A stretch of 64,000 bases of DNA from NCBI GenBank assembly GCA_907163375.1, contig CAJQUW010005296.1, forward strand, positions 124,001-188,000, given 5' to 3'. This DNA is from Prostheceraeus crozeri (taxonomy: Eukaryota; Platyhelminthes; Polycladida; Euryleptidae). The notes below the pieces were generated by a model. It saw only the letters and a list, made by a program, of their open reading frames with translations. It did no database searches and was not told the origin of the DNA. Both the position numbers and the translations under genes were made by a program. Shown here in pieces: positions 17,396 through 29,248 of the stretch (position 1 is the first letter of the stretch; every line of letters starts with the position of its first letter).

Positions 17396-18394
17396 ATGAA
17401 TCTCAACCATATTGTCATGGGTGTCATCGCCAGTTTCCTTGCTGTGATTTCTCCAATTCTCGTCAGTGGATCTGGGAATTGTGATTACGAAAAATCGGAA
17501 GCTAAATGTCATAATAAAAATCTAACGTGTGTTCCTGACAGATCGAATAAAATAATCATAACCAAGTTAGACATCTCCAACAACAAGATCGAAGAATTCA
17601 ACGACACTTCTTTTTCAACTTGGTCAGGAATTAAGAAATTGGTAGCGAAAAATAATAAGATCCGATTTATTTCCGAGAAAGCTTTCATCCCAATTAAGAG
17701 TTTAGAAAAATTACTTTTGTCAAATAACAAACTGAAAATAGGAGACGGTTTGAAGATCAATGCACTTCAGGAAATGCCTCAATTGAAATATCTAGATCTC
17801 TATCAAAATCCTCTCGGCGAGATTCCGGATTGCTTTTTCGACGGATTGAGTAACATTACACAGCTTTTTCTCAATAGTGCAGAAGGTGGACTTAAACTGA
17901 ATAACAACTCATTTGAAGGATTGGATTCCCTTACTAAGCTTTCTTTATCAGATAATGGTCTTACAAATCTACCAGTAGGAATGAAACGAATTTTAGAAAA
18001 ACTGAGCTATCTCATTTTGTTTAATAATGAATGGAGGTGTAACTGCGAATTACAATGGTTTGTTGTTTTCGCGAAAGCCGCAAATACATTGAAGGTATTG
18101 GGATTCAAATGCAGATCACCTTCAAATCTACGAAGCAAAAGTCTTGACCAGGTATATTTGAAATGCAATCAAACCTCTCCTCCCACAGAATTCCCACAGT
18201 GCATCAGAAGGAAGCAAAAGAAATTGAACAAAGACTGGATTAAAGACTTGAACAAAACCGTGAATAAAGAAGTTAACGAAACGGATAGAAAGATGCTTTC
18301 TTCATTTAATTTTAACGATGGAAGCAAAACGGCAGCAAATTTCAAGATAATTGATCTCTTATTCTTCACATTTCAATTCATGATTAGACTTTAA
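17396..18394 (+). CDS. Secreted leucine-rich repeat protein with LRRNT and LRRCT caps
   Basis: 333 residues from the ATG at 17396. The open frame begins earlier (17339), but TTTTCTTACAG at 17351-17361 is a good splice acceptor, so the coding exon probably starts at 17362, and MNLNHIVMG then begins a clear signal peptide (hydrophobic to about residue 26, ...LVSGSG). A Cys-containing LRRNT (CDYEKSEAKCHNKNLTCVP) precedes about six LRRs with LxLxxN cores (KLDISNNKIEEF, KLLLSNNKLKI, YLDLYQNPLGEIP, KLSLSDNGLTNLP). An LRRCT follows (WRCNCELQWFV, then FKCRSPSNL, LKCN). The tail is Lys/Asn-rich and ends in a short hydrophobic stretch (IDLLFFTFQFMIRL), compatible with a GPI signal or a weak anchor. Such proteins act in cell-surface recognition or adhesion; the ligand is unknown. 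It is apparently intact and host-encoded. Confidence 0.8.
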   Translation: MNLNHIVMGVIASFLAVISPILVSGSGNCDYEKSEAKCHNKNLTCVPDRSNKIIITKLDISNNKIEEFNDTSFSTWSGIKKLVAKNNKIRFISEKAFIPIKSLEKLLLSNNKLKIGDGLKINALQEMPQLKYLDLYQNPLGEIPDCFFDGLSNITQLFLNSAEGGLKLNNNSFEGLDSLTKLSLSDNGLTNLPVGMKRILEKLSYLILFNNEWRCNCELQWFVVFAKAANTLKVLGFKCRSPSNLRSKSLDQVYLKCNQTSPPTEFPQCIRRKQKKLNKDWIKDLNKTVNKEVNETDRKMLSSFNFNDGSKTAANFKIIDLLFFTFQFMIRL

Positions 18395-21300
18395 CCTGAA
18401 CAACAATTTAGAAGCAATAACTGACATTCTTTCCTTTTTCTTTTCTGAATATCTTAACTTGCGACATTAATTTCGAAAATATTTTTCTTACAACCAGTTT
18501 CAACTTGTCAATAATACAAGCGAGTATTTTATTTGTCATAAAAATTTCATTTAATCAAATGTGTGTTCGATTACAGTAAGGGTGAGAAATGAGTCTAGGA
18601 GTGATTGCTGATGGGATCTACTGTATAATTGATGGTTAAGGAAATCAAAGAAAAGACGGTGTAATCTAACTTCTTACTAATCAATTAGGATAATGGCACA
18701 CCGCATAATTTTTACTCAATACATTATGAATTTGCTCATGACAAAGTAGTACGTTGATACAAAAGACGTTAGGTGTTGCAAAACGAATTTTTAGACGGCT
18801 AAAGGAGGCATACTACTCACTCTGGCTTGGCGGAAACTGCATTCTTCGGGGTTGAAACTCTGATATTTCCTTTACTATTTCTTTGCACATTCAAGCTGAA
18901 TCTTGTTATTAAGTTTTGGCTTCAGCTTTTTTTATCATCATGGCCTCCCGCTATCTTGATAAGGGATAGGGGGCTCACTCTCCAAAGTACATGCGCTCCA
19001 TAACAGCATGCATATCAATCCACATTTTATTATAGCAGTGAAGATATAAACATATTTTGATTTTACTGTGACCATTCGAATTGGCTTTTTCTTTGACAGG
19101 ATTAATTCTGGTTGTTTCAATTGTTAGGAAATGGGGATATATTTTTCCAGCAATCCTTCCACTTAAGGAATTTTTTGAACGCGCTTGTTTGCTTTATAAA
19201 TATTATTTTTGAGTGTTTGACACATAGGCCCTTATATCATTTTGACATTTTTCTACATCAACATGCCTTAGTGTTATCAACAATTGTTTTAGTCCAGTTC
19301 ATCGGAATCTTTTACTCTTTTTCTCTGTAATATGCAAATATGTGATAGACAACTGCATTACATAATGCAGCTAGAATGATTTTGCAGTATATAATATTAC
19401 TATGCAGTCGGATAAAGCAGTCGAAGGTTGGAATAGGAAGACAATTCATTTATCAATTTCATTCAAATAATCAATTCAGTATTTGACCTACATTATCGAG
19501 ATTCAGATGAACTGGATTAAAATGCTTATTGATGATGCTACGGCATGTTGATGAAGAAGCATCACACTTTTATAGGGATTTGGTGAACAATTTGTAAACA
19601 TTATAATTAGACTCAGTCAATCTTTTATGCACACGTACAGCATGTGAATGAAATTAAATTGCTCGAGTAGGGAGGAAGTTATTGAAGTATAGTGATAAGT
19701 TATGCAAATTTCAAATTTCCAACAGTTGCGGAAGTGGTTTCGAATTGCCCCTCCATTTCATTTTTCGCAACTACACCGTTAGCGCGGTATCGTGTATATA
19801 CTGGGTGTATAGTGTATTATGCTGATAGTACGAATTGTTGACCTCGATCAAATGCGCACAAAAGTCCTGTGATATAATAAGGAAAAAAAGAGTTCCATTT
19901 GCAAAATTTTTGCTTTAAATTAGGTCTACAAAAGTTGGAAATCATAACCCCGGTACCTCTAAGAAATTGCCAATTTTTTTGAAAAAATATTGGTGAATTT
20001 ACATCACTGCCTCATGGGGGGGTCCTCTTTCATATAGTTGTGCTTATGTGCACAAAATCATTGCTTGTCTTTCTCCGTTGCATAATAATTAATTGCATTT
20101 CCAATCACCTGGTGATTTACAAGTTCATAGAATTATGTAGTATAACGGATTATTCACTCTAACTTCACAATTTAGCTAAAAGCTTGCTCTGGCTACATAA
20201 AAGCAGCTAAGTCAAAAAACCGGTCATTGACTTGGTCACCGAATGATGCTTTTGACCCGCTGTCCCGGTTTCATCGCTGGTATGTAAACTTGAAAACTAT
20301 CATGTTCTAGCTTTTTGCCTTGGCAAAGATTTCAGCAAGCGATTTCCTTAAACTGGTCGACAAAATTGCAGAAAAAATGCAATAAGAACATAAAACTGAG
20401 GTCCTTATTGCAATTTATACACGTTATTTAAAAAATTGCAATTTAGATACGTACATTTATTGCAATAATGCAAAATGACGATGTATGTTAATTGCAACTT
20501 TAAAAAAGTGATAATAAATTTCCGTAAAATGATATCAAAACACCGCTATCAGGTCTAGAAAATAGTGGAAAATGTTTATCCAAAGTTTCAGAGCAAATAG
20601 TCACGTTAAACCAATTAAAAATAAAATATCAACTTTTTATATGAAAATTGCAATTAATTCATGTATAGGAATTTGTACTAGGAATATAACAGAAGTATAG
20701 CTTCCTACAAAGTAATGGGCGAAATTGGTAATGAAATTCGTTGAATGTTAAATCATGAAAATCATGAAGTTGTTAGTTCAAAAGTAAAGGCTCATTTCAC
20801 AATTTCTTGTCTGAATGTTCAAAGTCGTCGTGAAAAAACAATACATTCCATTTATTGAAGCGAAATTGCAAATTATCAGTAAAATCAAGTTCAATCAATA
20901 TGTTATACACCATATTTTCCTCATTTATGCGATTGATCTTCTATGTATGATAGTATAAGTAAATTTCATAAATAATCAAACAAATAAATCGTTGGAAAAC
21001 TGGTCACATGTTGCATTAGTCGACTTTCTGTAAACTACACACACGATAGGCTGATGATTTATTGATTTAATGGATATATTTTGCATATTTATACGTAAAA
21101 CATTAAGAAAGACAGGCAGAGCATTCACAGCGCCTTCAACAAGTACAAGGAAAAGTAAAAATGACATCAGATCGAACGACTTACGAGATTGAATATAATC
21201 GAGCAGCCAATTAGATGCTTAATGTCTCTGCTAAATTATTGCCGTACTTATTTGGATATAAGTACTATATTTTGAAGAAATAAGCAGTAAATTAGCAAAA

Positions 21301-22117
21301 ACCAGTTCGCAAAATCATTACTGTCTGTTTGTTGACAGCGTTTCTATGTTACTAGAGACATTTAAAATTTCACGTTTTTAAACAAATCGTCAAAGAATTA
21401 CATATACGGTTCCAATAAATTTGCAAATTTCTAAGCAGATTTTATTTTAAAACATGAATCTTGAAAAATAAAATGGAATAAAGACAATATCACATCTATG
21501 TATATTCATTGACTTATTATTTAATTTATAACGTAGGGTTATACTTCGTATATATTAATCGCTTTTCTCCAAATATGAAACCGTACAAAAATTAATAAGT
21601 GTGCATAATGCATAATAAATTTCAACTCGCCGTGAAGTGAAATTGTCTGTAAATTATGAAGGTGTGTACGAATTAAATATCAGGGCAACAAATTAATTTA
21701 AAACATTGATCCTTTCAGTTAGCATAACACATGGTAAAACTATGCGTTTGCGTGTTGCAAGTGAGAATAGTAATTTCTAATAGTATGACGTATGATAGTG
21801 ATCTAACATTTTTATCATAATCTAAATCTTTTTTGTTTCTTTATTACAGAGTTACATTTTGGTTATCCATTAAGGATTACACACGATTACATGTTTTAAG
21901 TATATGAAATGTTGATCAAATTCCAAAACTTTGAAGTCTTTTATATACATTCATTGATATAAGCTGTTAAACTTTATTTATATTTTCATTATTGTGCTAC
22001 GAGCAAGCCATACTCTGGTTTCATCATATTAAATTCATGATTAAATTTAACCTTTTTACTTAATGTTTGTTTATCTTATATACACTTCAAACCTTCTGAC
22101 ATTTTCAAGAAAGCGTA
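18395..22117. other. Non-coding stretch
   Basis: No gene seen. Only short open frames occur. Features noticed are A/T homopolymers and a local cluster of ATTGCAAT-type words at 20360-20510 (TTATTGCAATTT, AAAATTGCAATTTA, TTATTGCAATAATGC). No poly(A) signal for the LRR gene is unambiguous. Confidence 0.4.
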
Positions 22118-22126
22118 GCCAACTGC

Positions 22127-22635
22127 GGGTGTAGATAAAATCCGAACAACAGATCAATTCCGAACAACGAAAATCTAATCGAAACTGGTAAAATATTGCG
22201 CCGAACATTCTAGATTTGATTAGAAAATGGTTAATTTTATCTGTCAGTCACCTTTAATCCGCAAAAAGTCATAAAATTATATTCCGAACAAATTCGAAGA
22301 AGTCCGAACAACCAAAGGGTAAAAGGAAAATTTTTAGTAGTTCGGAGGGGAATCATAGCACGAAAGCAATGAAGGTCAATCATAATTGCGTAGAACAAAG
22401 AACGTCCTGTGCTTGAAACCGCATACTCATTGTTCCGCTTTTGTTCGGTGGTATTATAGATGTTCGGGTTTGATCGGAATGTAATTTTATGAGTTTCTTG
22501 CGGATTAAAGTTGACTGACAGATGGAATTAACCACTTTCTAATGAAATCTGGAATGTTCGGCGCAATATTTTACCACCTTCGAGTAGATTTTCGTTGTTC
22601 GGAATTCATTTGTTGTTCGGATTTTATCTACACCC
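22127..22635. mobile_element. Mutator-like MITE with 9-bp target duplication
   Basis: Non-coding 509-bp element with long terminal inverted repeats starting GGGTGTAGATAAAATCCGAA and ending with its complement; similarity between arms extends about 170 bp (for example GCGCCGAACATTC pairs with GAATGTTCGGCGC). It is flanked by an exact 9-bp direct repeat GCCAACTGC (22118-22126 and 22636-22644). Long arms and a 9-bp duplication point to the Mutator/MULE superfamily. There is no ORF, so mobility would need a transposase from elsewhere. Confidence 0.8.
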
Positions 22636-22927
22636 GCCAACTGCTTGTTGACACAGCTGCTAGTGCTTTTCTCGTCCATTAATTATTATTGGCTTTAGGG
22701 ATGATAATTTATTTGATAAATTACAGTATCAATCTTAGATTTATTGTTTCATGTTGTCTCTATTGAAGTAGTCACACGTATTATTATGCTTTTATTGTTG
22801 GTAGTTGCTATTCGTCCAACTTAGTTGGATGAATAAGCGTCATTTTTGGCTATTCATCCAACTAAATTTTTTTCAAGAGTGTCAATGTTACGTACATAAT
22901 TTTTTTTATTTAACTTATAGAACTAGG

Positions 22928-23323
22928 TTAAAGTAATTTACAGTAAAAATAGCTTGAACAAAATCTTGGTTTTGGGTTATTTATCCTAAGATAATTTAAA
23001 TTCCCATGACTAACGAATGCATTCAAGGCCGATAAATCAACAATGTTACAAAAGAAAATAACATGCCATCGACGGCTCTTGAATTTTACGCTGTATGTAC
23101 CGACACGTTCGTCAGCAGCATCCACTCCACCTTTAGTGGTGTTATAATATGTGACAACATCAGGTTTGTGCTTTGGTCCACTTTCAACCATAGATTTGCG
23201 ATGTACGGCAGATAATAAATTGACAACTCTGTTCCGCTTTGTAACATAAGAAACTAGGAGCACTTGATTCTCACCACTGTTGGTTGTTGCTTGCTTGCTG
23301 TGGCCTGTCCCACAATACAACAA
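22928..23323 (-). pseudogene. piggyBac-type transposase fragment (C-terminal catalytic part)
   Basis: 131 open codons with YYNTTKGGVDAADERVGTYS followed by SRRWHVIFFCNIVDLSALNAF, the conserved third-aspartate region of piggyBac (DDE_Tnp_1_7) transposases. The N-terminal two thirds and the Cys-rich tail are absent, and the 5' side runs into a sequence with repeated CAACAAGCAACAAG words (about 23320-23460). It is a relic unrelated in detail to the piggyBac copy at 27.5 kb. Confidence 0.75.
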
Positions 23324-24861
23324 GCAACAAGAAACTAGTAAAATTCGTTGACTTGTTGAAAATTAGGGTTTCACAATTAATACGTAGCAAACAACAAGCA
23401 ACAAGAAAAAATCGTCTTGTTACAAGTCTTTGTGTTCCACAATCACTGTGACAACAAGTTGGCGAATCGATGACACCATCGGTTACCACTCTACCTAATA
23501 TACCTACTCTATAGTTGAATGAGCTTTTTTAAAATCAATTTACATCTGTGTTTTATTCTGAAGTAACCGGGAGATGCAACAAATCGTCAAACTGATTTTA
23601 TCAAACTTGTCGGCTTACATATCTGTTCAAATTTTCATACAAATTTGACAGGAAATAGCCTTATCAGATATTAAAGAACTTTGAAATTTCTAGCTTCTCA
23701 ATGCAACAAATAGTCAAAGGAGTTCATGTCTCAAGTTCACTGTCCACTACGAAAATCTTCACCATTGCTTGCAGCTCATGCGATTTCAGCTGTGTTTTAG
23801 CAATCCCATGGCTACGAAAGTCAAGATTTGAGGACGGAATGGTGCTGCGCGCCGCTTCGAATCATATTTCTTGTGCATTGGCATGTTAAATGTCGGACGC
23901 TCAAATTCACTTTTTGGGAATGAAAGTTGTCCATCAAAAACAAATCAAAAAGGTAGTGACAATTTAGATACATAATGACCCAATGATTATTAAAAGACGA
24001 ACGGGAAAAAACTGTTGAGCTATTCTCATGGAAACCACATTTTTGATTTTTTTGAGATCTCAACTTTCATATATGGGAAGTAATCCATTCTCATATTCTG
24101 GGCATCAAATCGAAATTTTTCATCGAAGTGAATAGGAAATTTAGATACATGATCATTCAAATCCACTAAAAATACAAAAACTGAGTCGTTCATCTAACAA
24201 TTGCCATGGAACCGTCGGGCATATATTTGAATATTACAACTTTCATATATGGATGGAAATGTATCCGCATACTCTCAGCATAAATTGATATCTATTGCTT
24301 ATTCACTTCATCTTACACTGTACATCGCTCGATGACAATCCCATACAAAGGATGCATACCAAGATATTTTTTCGGTATATTTTTGTATCTATTTGTATGC
24401 TTTTCATATGAATAAAGGCCTTTTGTCAATAAAGATCGCTTTAAGGTTGCATGGCACTTACTACTGTTTTGTAAGTAGCAAATTAATGACATTTAAGAGT
24501 CAAACTTACAATACTGAATTCGATTTTAATACACGTAAGTCTAGGGCATTTCATAATCAATAGCTATTCAACAATCAACGTTTGTGGATTATGCCATTTT
24601 GAAATCAGGCATATTATCTATCCGAAATAAAAACACATTATAATTCATGAAAGTAAATATAGTCATGTTTGAGGTATATAAGTCAACATGGCAGCTCGAA
24701 AGATACCGTTTTATTGAAATGATGTTTATCAACTTGGTTCATGGAGTTGAGCTCATTATGAGTCGTATGAATCTTATTAGACAAGTGGCAACGATGAGAC
24801 GGCATTAATTTCAAAGTAAATCGAGTCTAGAACTAATACTCTAAATACCACGCTAATATCT
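23324..24861. other. Non-coding stretch
   Basis: No gene seen. The first 150 bp contain CAACAAGCAACAAGAAA repeated at 23319 and 23392, probably a small insertion that truncated the piggyBac relic. The remainder is unremarkable AT-rich DNA. Confidence 0.35.
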
Positions 24862-26254
24862 CGACCAAAGTCGAGATAGGCAAGTCAAGCGGTCCGGACA
24901 TGGTGTCCTCCAAAATTTATCGCACACTGGCCGACGTTCTGGCAAAACCCCTTGCTTCTATTTTCACCAACTCCATCAGTAAAAGGATTTTCCCAGATGT
25001 CTGGAAGGCCGCATCTCTTGTTCCGATTCCGAAAACCAATCCCCCGATCTCCAAAACCTGAGGATGATTTGCCTACTTAGTATTCCATCCAAAATTTTCG
25101 AGAAGATTATGTTTTCAAGCTTCAGAAGCAAATTCGAAAGTGAGTATGGGCCTTTTGAACATGGCTTTCGCAAGAAGAGTTCTTCCACTACAGCATTAGT
25201 TGATCTTATGGACCATCTCACTGCTATTTACGACAATGCGTGCTACTTTGGCGTTGGCTTGATTAGCTACGACCTATCGAAGGCATTTGATATGGTTGAC
25301 TATGACATTGTGCTGAAGCGCCTACACGAGAAAAATTTCCCGACTGGCTTTGTTCTGTGGCTGAAAAATTACTTTTCTGCAAGAACGGCGTGAATAAAGG
25401 TCCATGGAAGTCACTCGAACCAAATCGAAGTGAGAAGAGGGGTGCCCCAAGGGTCCGTCCTCGGTCCACCAATTTTCTGTGTATTTATCAGCGATCTTCT
25501 GGCGTCTGATAGTCAAGCTGCTACTATCAAGTATGCTGATAACATAAATATTGTGATTCCTTTCCCCCACGAAAATGCCACAGAAATTCACGAACTCATA
25601 GATTCTGAGACGAATCATATCAGACAGTGGTGCGATACTAATAAGCTTCTCTTAAACAGCAATAAATCATGTGCGATGATCATCTCTAGACGTGATTGCA
25701 TTCTACCACAAACTATTTTTGTGAAGCAAGTGTCAGAATGCAAGGTTCTTGGTGTCTATCTAGATGATAAGCTGACCTGGAACTCTCACGTGAAATACTT
25801 GTGTTCTAAGGCTAACCAGCGATTTCATATTCTTAGACGACTGAAAACATTTTTATCGAAGGATGAACTTCATGATGTGTACATCCATCTCATTCGTTCA
25901 GTCCTAGAATACACGTGTCCCGTTTTTATCGGCATTAATAAGTCCTTGCCACTCAAGCTACAGAGAGTGGATAATCGCGCCCATCGATTGATCTACAACA
26001 TATTTTATGGCAATGACAACACTCGCGGCTGCTCATGTGGTAGAGATTCTCTTTTTATCCGAAGGCACCAGATCAGCTCAAGGTTTTTCCACAGAATAAA
26101 GCGTCTTCAAGGTCACAATCTTCACAACCGAGTTCCAAGGCTGTCGAGATTTGGAAATAGATTCCTTTTGAGTATTTCCCGAATTGACCGGAGATCCAAG
26201 TCCTTCTTCCCTTACATGGCTCGATATGCCAATCGAATGGGTGATGCGAACTGA
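24862..26254 (+). pseudogene. Non-LTR retrotransposon reverse transcriptase relic
   Basis: RT of a LINE (CR1/Jockey-like organisation), 5' truncated. In order: SSGPDMVSSKIYRTLADVLA, FPDVWKAASLVPIPK, then after a frame break near 25050 EHGFRKKSSSTTALVDL, ISYDLSKAFDMVDYDIVLKRL (motif A Asp), GVPQGSVLGPPIFCVFISDL and YADNINIVI (motif C, YADN instead of YADD), then the thumb region KVLGVYLDDKLTWNSHVKYL and a C-terminal part. An in-frame TGA at 25391-25393 and the altered catalytic motif make it inactive. The endonuclease domain is missing. It would have copied its RNA into the genome by target-primed reverse transcription. Confidence 0.85.
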
Positions 26255-26454
26255 CTTTGTCCGCGATCTACGTAAGCTGTGATGATATGCATGTATGCTA
26301 GTCGACTTTTATCTTTCAATGCTTTGATATTTACTTCAGTGATCATTTTCACTACCGTCTACTTCCCATGACTATACATTGCCTCTTCATTGCAAATTGT
26401 GTGTGGCATGTACATGATTGTAAAAATGATTTCCATTTTCCAAGAATATACACA

Positions 26455-26471
26455 ATTATTATTATTATTAC
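26455..26471. repeat. (ATT)n tract, probable LINE 3' tail
   Basis: AATTATTATTATTATTAC lies about 200 bp after the RT stop; simple (ATT)n tails are typical 3' ends of some LINE clades. It marks the likely 3' limit of the LINE copy. Confidence 0.45.
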
Positions 26472-27525
26472 TTTCCTTTACTCTACTTGCTCTTGACACG
26501 ATCATGGAGGGTGTGCTTCGCTGGTCTTGGTGATCTTCATGCCGCGTTAGCAGTTCGAGCAAGTCGTAATATCATTTTCGACCTCGTGAAACCCGGAGGC
26601 ATTGAATTATTAGATCGATCATCCGAGGTCGACTGGAAGAGGTTGCTATTCCATAAATGATCTTGTGAGCACGCTTGTCCACTTATTCCAATTTACAAGA
26701 AAGACTTTTATCGAGACCAACAAATACTGGGCAAACATAATCTAGAGTGGAACGGAATAAAGCTGTGTATGAAGATCATCACTGTTTAAATTTCTCAACT
26801 CAAATACTTCGTTATTGCAACACTAAGGATTGTAATAGCTTCAACGGCCTCGATTGGACAATTTCCTTCACAATAGAAATTAACATCATTATTAAAAGTA
26901 TGAAAAATATGTTCAAACTATGCATGTGATGTCTATTCGATAATTTTGTGCAGCAATAAGTAAAACTTACTAAAATTTCTATCTGCATGATTTGGAATTC
27001 CCCCGAATAGAATATGAGAGAGAGAGAGATGATGTTTACTGAATCACAAATTGGAAATCGGAAAATACATATCAAATTGTTACTTTACACGGGAAAGACA
27101 CTGAATATTATTAGGTCACAATAAATAAACGACAAAATAAAATAAAATACAATCAATCACAAAAGGTAGAAGTCATGAGGATACTTATGGCCCGGAAAAA
27201 GGAGCTCCTGCGAACTGATGTCCTGCAAAAAGGTACAGATAACCTGTGATATTCTCCTCATGACATAATGATAAAGCAATGGTAATCATCCATAGACTAC
27301 CAGACTTACCCCTTAACTAGTGCGGTGAAAAAACATAACGTAACTAGTGCAGTGAGGTACTTTTTTTCCTCTTCATTTTTCATTCAATTTATGCCGTATT
27401 TTTTAACCGTATTGCTTACGAATTATAAAAAGATTAATGAAACCCGTTTTAATGAATTAAAACTAAGATCAATTTTCAATCCAATGTATATGTGAGCTAT
27501 TTTGTCAAATAACTCGTAAATCAGT
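26472..27525. other. Non-coding stretch
   Basis: No gene seen. A (GA)n microsatellite lies at 27014-27031. Two related words CTTAACTAGTGCGGTGAAAA and CGTAACTAGTGCAGTGAGG at 27310-27360 form a short direct repeat, possibly a terminal region of the adjacent piggyBac element, but no partner was found on the other side. Confidence 0.35.
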
Positions 27526-29248
27526 TCAATCATGATTACAACGATCACAAATGATGTTTTGGTGATCTTTGCAAGTAAACGTTCCACAGCGATCACATAC
27601 GATCTTGCATTTTCTGTCCCGATTTCGAGGACACATGCCACAGCGTCCAGAGCCTGTCACTCGATGGTCTTGCGCAGACGTTTGGGGTGCTTCGATTCCT
27701 GTTACCCGCTGGATGAGAAAATGCAACGAGATATTTTGATGTTTGCCTTTGAGTCAGATGCGGGAGAGCCAGCTGCTTTCCTAACTCCATCAAAAATTTC
27801 CTTCGACAGCTTGTGGAAGCGTTGTTGAACCGATGTAACACGTATGCATTTATACCAGCTCTGTTCAACATGGCACAGAATATCACCATAGGCCATCGTC
27901 TGGTACGTCTTGCAACACTGTATGTCGCAACCATTTGATCGCGTGTGTCCACTCCTCCTTTTGTGCTGTTATAGAATTCGATAATTTCCTGTTTCTTTTT
28001 GTTTTCCGCATGTGTAGTTGCGTCATGATGCATTGATGATACAGCAGTTACGATTCGGTTTTGTTTCGTTTTATATGATAAGATTGTTACGTCTTTCGTA
28101 AATCCGAACAAAGTTGAATGGACCTCACGTTGCTTTGCTGTGGTGAACGATGCGGGCACTTCTCTCCTGTTTTTGCGTATGGTTCCGACTAATGTCAAAC
28201 GATGACTCTGTTTCAAAGACAGAGCCAGTGGTACGCTCGTATACCAGTTGTCAGCCGTAACATTCCGCCCAGATCCTGATACAGGCTGTATTAGTCGAGT
28301 TACAACAGCCGTTGGAGAATTGTCAATTGGATTTTGGCCACCTTGCGATATAAGGTAAATTTCCATGTTACAGAGATAAAACGTTGTCGAATACACCATG
28401 CAATAACCTTTCAGTCCATAGGAAATCGGTTTAGCTGATCCAAAGTAAACTCTGAATGAGTATCGTCCACGGAACGGAAGAACAGATTCATCAATCGTTA
28501 GTACCTCAGATTGTGAGTAACTTGACTGACAATTTGCGACAAATTTATCGAATAAAATTCGAATTGCTGCCATTTTATCATTTTCTCGTCTTTGTGCTCG
28601 ATCTGCACGATTGTCGAATCTCACAACACGGCAAAGGAATAGAAATCGTTGCGACGAGAAGATTGCACGCACAAGGTCACAATCGGTTCAATCTTGTGAC
28701 CAAATGTTGTCAAAAGATAGATGATTCGAGCGGCAAACACCAGTTATGTACAAACAGCCAATATATGCCAAAATTTCCTGCTTAGTAGTAAGGCGGCTGT
28801 GACTGGGATCTGTAAATTGCGTTTTCACAGATGTTATGTATTCGCTTGTGTGTTCAACAATGATATCAATCATAGAATCATCAAATAAACAGGAAAATGA
28901 ATCTAGGATATTCATTCTTGGGCTACGGGCTGCACCTGTTGGACCAGTGGAGTTCGAAACAATGTTGTGAATCCGTGTTCGGCTGACAGGCGGAGGGGTT
29001 TTCTTCCAAGTAAATTGCGGTCCTCCTTTCCCTATATATGTCGAATCTTCATCAATTCCATCATCCTCTGTTTCCGCATCCGTAAATTGTTCAGATTCAG
29101 AGTAATGGTCATCTTGATTCTCTCTGTGATCAACTTCCTCTGAGTCAGAATGGTCAACAGGTTCCGGCTCCTCTGGCTCTCTCTCACTCTAATCATTGAT
29201 GCGCAATAGCACTTGCTCTGCTGTAAGCTTCCGACGACCGCCAGACAT
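27526..29248 (-). pseudogene. piggyBac-type transposase, nearly full length, broken
   Basis: A DDE transposase of the PGBD/piggyBac family. From the ATG at 29248: an acidic N-terminal region (EEVDHRENQDDHYSESEQ), then LTTKQEILAYIGCLYITGV (frame to 28688). The catalytic core in a second frame (28672-27593) has LTIDESVLPFRGRYSFRVYF, VTADNWYTSVPLALSL and STKGGVDTRDQMVATYSV, giving the three expected Asp residues. A Cys-rich tail (CGMCPRNRDRKCKIVCDRCG, then CKDHQNIICDRC) is in a third frame (27726-27526). Lesions: TAG at codon 20 (29189-29191) and two frameshifts, near 28680 and 27720. Complete elements cut and paste at TTAA; terminal repeats could not be located. Otherwise every domain is present, so loss of function is fairly recent. 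Confidence 0.85.
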
